From Micractinium sp. NFX-FRZ (lineage: Eukaryota; Chlorophyta; Trebouxiophyceae; Chlorellales; Chlorellaceae), in contig JAPTJF010000401.1 of the NCBI GenBank assembly GCA_029339195.1, positions 1-50,430 on the forward strand: a stretch of 50,430 bases of DNA, given 5' to 3'. A program made the translations under genes and the position numbers. Below, piece after piece: positions 48,438-50,430 of this stretch (position 1 is its first letter; each line of letters opens with the position of its first letter). The notes beneath the pieces were generated by a model, which was given only the letters and a program-made list of their open reading frames with translations, was not told where the DNA came from and did no database searches.

Positions 48438-50430
48438 ATGGAGCAGGCAGCAGCACAATACCCGGCCGCCTACCGGCGGGTGAGAGCTTGTACGTGTGCG
48501 GCCACCGGTGCTGGCCCCCGGGTGTATTGTGCCCCTGCCACGCGCGGTTTATCTTGGTAACGCCAGCACTGCGGATCCCTCGTTGCAATCGTGGTGTGCT
48601 TCTGCTGCAGGAAATGGCAGTGCGCTGCTACGCTCGGGCCCTGGTGCCCACACTGCCTTACGCGGAACGCCGTAAGAAGGACCACGTGGCCAAGCTGGCT
48701 GCGGAGCAGTACCGGAAACTGCCAGAGGCCGACAAGGCCAAGTACAGAGTGAGTGCTGGCCGACTGGAGGTTTTGTGCGTGTTGGGTGCTGGTTGATGGG
48801 TTGCTGCTATGCGGGCGTGTGGGTGCTGGGCCCTGGTTTGCTGCTATGCGGGTGTTGGGTGCTGGTTGACGGGTTGCTGCTATGCGGGCGTGTGGGTGCT
48901 GGGCCCTGGTTTGCTGCTATGCGGGTGTTGGGTGCTGGTTGACGGGTTGCTGCTATGCGGGCGTGTGGGTGCTGGTTGACGGGTTGCTGCTGCGATTAGG
49001 CTGGCGGGCGCTTGCTGGGGAATGCCGCCGCCCATGGCGGGCGTGGCCACCCAAGATTGCGACCCGCCCCCCATCTTGCCTGAGCCCCTCGACTGCCACC
49101 ACTCCCCCCACCGTGGCCACCTCCTCTTGCAGGAGCAGGCCGAGAAGGAGCTGCACAAGAAGCTGCAGAACGACGCCATCAGAACGCTGCTGCGGCGCAA
49201 CGAAGAGTGCCAGCTGAAGGAGGAGCTACAGGCAGCGGGAGAGCTGAAGGGTGTGCGACGCTTTCAGGCAAGCTTGCTAGACAAGCTGCATGGGGTGGGG
49301 CCTGAGCTGTCAGTAGCCTGGCCACCTGCCTTCTGCGCAAAGCACCAACCATGAACCCCGTTCTTCTCTGTGCAGATGAACAAGGAGATGAAGCAACGGT
49401 GGGCCGCATTGACGCCGGAGCAGCAGGCGGGGGTGCGCGCGCGCAACGAGGTGAGGGAAGGCGGCGGCAGAAGGCAGGGGCATGCATGGACCGGCGTTGC
49501 TGGGTGCAATGGTTGATGTCGAGCATGATGGTCATCTCCTGTTCGCTGCGCAGCGCTTTCGTGCCGCGCTGAGCACAGTGCCACTGCTTGCCGTGCCAAA
49601 TGCAACGCTTCGCTGCAGGAGACCATTCAGCGGAAGCTGATTGAGATTGAAGAAGGAGATGCGGCCGCTGTTGGCGGGCGTGTTATAGCAGCGCGTGCCG
49701 TTGCAGGCGTGGCCGAGGCTCCAGGTGGGTGCATGGCCTCCCTACCTGGGTGTTGTCGTTGTGCAGACACGCCGTTGGTTGCCGGCGCCGCCTTCATAGC
49801 TTGTGTGCTCTCGCTTGCATGCCAGCTGCTATTTGTCGCCAGTGCCCTTCTCAAGGAATTTGACGTCAAAGGATGTCAAAACTGAGTTTATGCTAGCACA
49901 CTTGTGACTGTGTATAAAACAATGTTTTTTTAGCAGAAAGGAACCACTAGAAATGATTCAAGGTTTCTTGAATTTTGTTCTTGACCCTTTGCATAATCAC
50001 AGGAATCTCCACCTAAGTATACTCTTCCAACTCCCCTGCAGGCACTGCGGCGGGGCGGCGCGGCCACGCCTCGGGGGGCCGCCAGGTGCAGCAAGAGCTA
50101 GAGGCGGCAGAGCAGCGGGCCAAGGCAGAAGCACAGCGCGCTGATGCAGCAGAGCAGGCAGAGGCAAAGGCCGCCGAGCGGGTGGCTGCCGCCCAGGCGG
50201 CCGCCAAGGCGGCCAGCGCCAAAGGGGAGGAGCAGCGCAAGGCTGCCCTTGCCGCAGCGGCGGAGGCGGCTTCCCTGCGCCTGCGGCTGGCCGAAGTGGA
50301 GCGCCTGGCCGAGGAGGCAGCTGCAGCGGCAGCGCTGGTGGCACGCAAGGCAGCCGCAGCGGAGCTGCGGGCTGCTGCAGCAGAGCAGGCCAACCGCGCC
50401 CTGGCTGGCACCGCAGCGGAGCATGTGCGG
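48438..50430 (+). CDS. Unrecognised HMG-box-like, alanine-rich coiled-coil protein (3' end outside window)
   Basis: I do not recognise a specific family. Proposed exons are 48438-48479, 48611-48748, 49133-49267, 49376-49450, 49619-49724 and 50042 to beyond the window, with consistent phases. Residues about 15-60 (ERRKKDHVAKLAAEQYRKLP) and about 105-135 (MKQRWAALTPEQQAGVRARN) have the basic, aromatic and 'LxPEx' pattern of HMG-box halves. The last exon is strongly helical and repetitive (AEQRAKAEAQRADAAEQAEA), predicting a long coiled coil. The intron after 49267 needs a GC donor (GCAAGC). The start ATG at 48438 opens a 14-codon first exon with a good GTGAGA donor; it is less certain than the later exons. 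Function and location cannot be stated. Confidence 0.6.
48779..48990 (+). repeat. Higher-order minisatellite in an intron
   Basis: Two related units alternate: A, 38 bp (starting GTGTTGGGTGCTGGTTGA), and B, 36 bp (starting GTGTGGGTGCTGGGCCCTGG). The order is A-B-A-B-A and then a shortened A-like unit, making a 74-bp super-unit. Copies are nearly identical. The array fills the 5' half of the intron at 48749-49132. Confidence 0.88.

Noticed and set aside
48779..48990. CRISPR-like array
   Set aside because: Units are directly adjacent without unique spacers and lie in a eukaryotic intron; it is a minisatellite.

Overview
The window is nuclear DNA of a green alga, most likely a Chlorella-like trebouxiophyte. 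The evidence is the GC-rich sequence, dense short spliceosomal introns (about 101 counted here), plastid-targeted enzymes of plant type (alpha-glucan phosphorylase, plant-type PFK, ClpC), a plant-type NUP136/NUP1-like nucleoporin and a plant-type mitochondrial calcium uniporter. No bacterial, viral or CRISPR features were seen. All gene models were spliced by eye from reading frames, splice sites and remembered family conservation; nothing was aligned by computer.

Layout, left to right. (1) 1-12020, plus: cobalamin-dependent methionine synthase (MetH), entering the window inside the gene. Its unusual point is a second, upstream Hcy-binding plus folate-binding unit, fused in frame through a truncated cap segment to a complete MetH. 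(2) 12658-21150, minus: a 1000-residue plastid alpha-glucan phosphorylase in 23 exons, with an ACT-like domain between the transit peptide and the catalytic body. (3) 21495-25643, plus: a plant-type phosphofructokinase transcribed divergently from the phosphorylase across 344 bp. (4) 26080-26547, minus: the small splicing factor SF3B5. (5) 27482-33837, minus: a large FG-repeat nucleoporin. (6) 35506-36826, plus: MCU. (7) 37613-45324, plus: plastid ClpC chaperone in 22 exons. (8) 45325-48437: a gene-poor stretch with a perfect 130-bp direct repeat. (9) 48438 to the right edge, plus: an unrecognised HMG-like, alanine-rich coiled-coil protein, cut by the window end.

Functional links: phosphorylase and PFK form a head-to-head pair that would feed starch-derived glucose phosphate into glycolysis. 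The other genes look like independent housekeeping functions: one-carbon metabolism, splicing, nuclear pore, mitochondrial calcium entry and plastid proteostasis. Six introns use GC-AG rather than GT-AG borders. The most interesting items are the double-module methionine synthase, the ACT-phosphorylase fusion, and a stop-containing copy of the UVR exon inside a ClpC intron.
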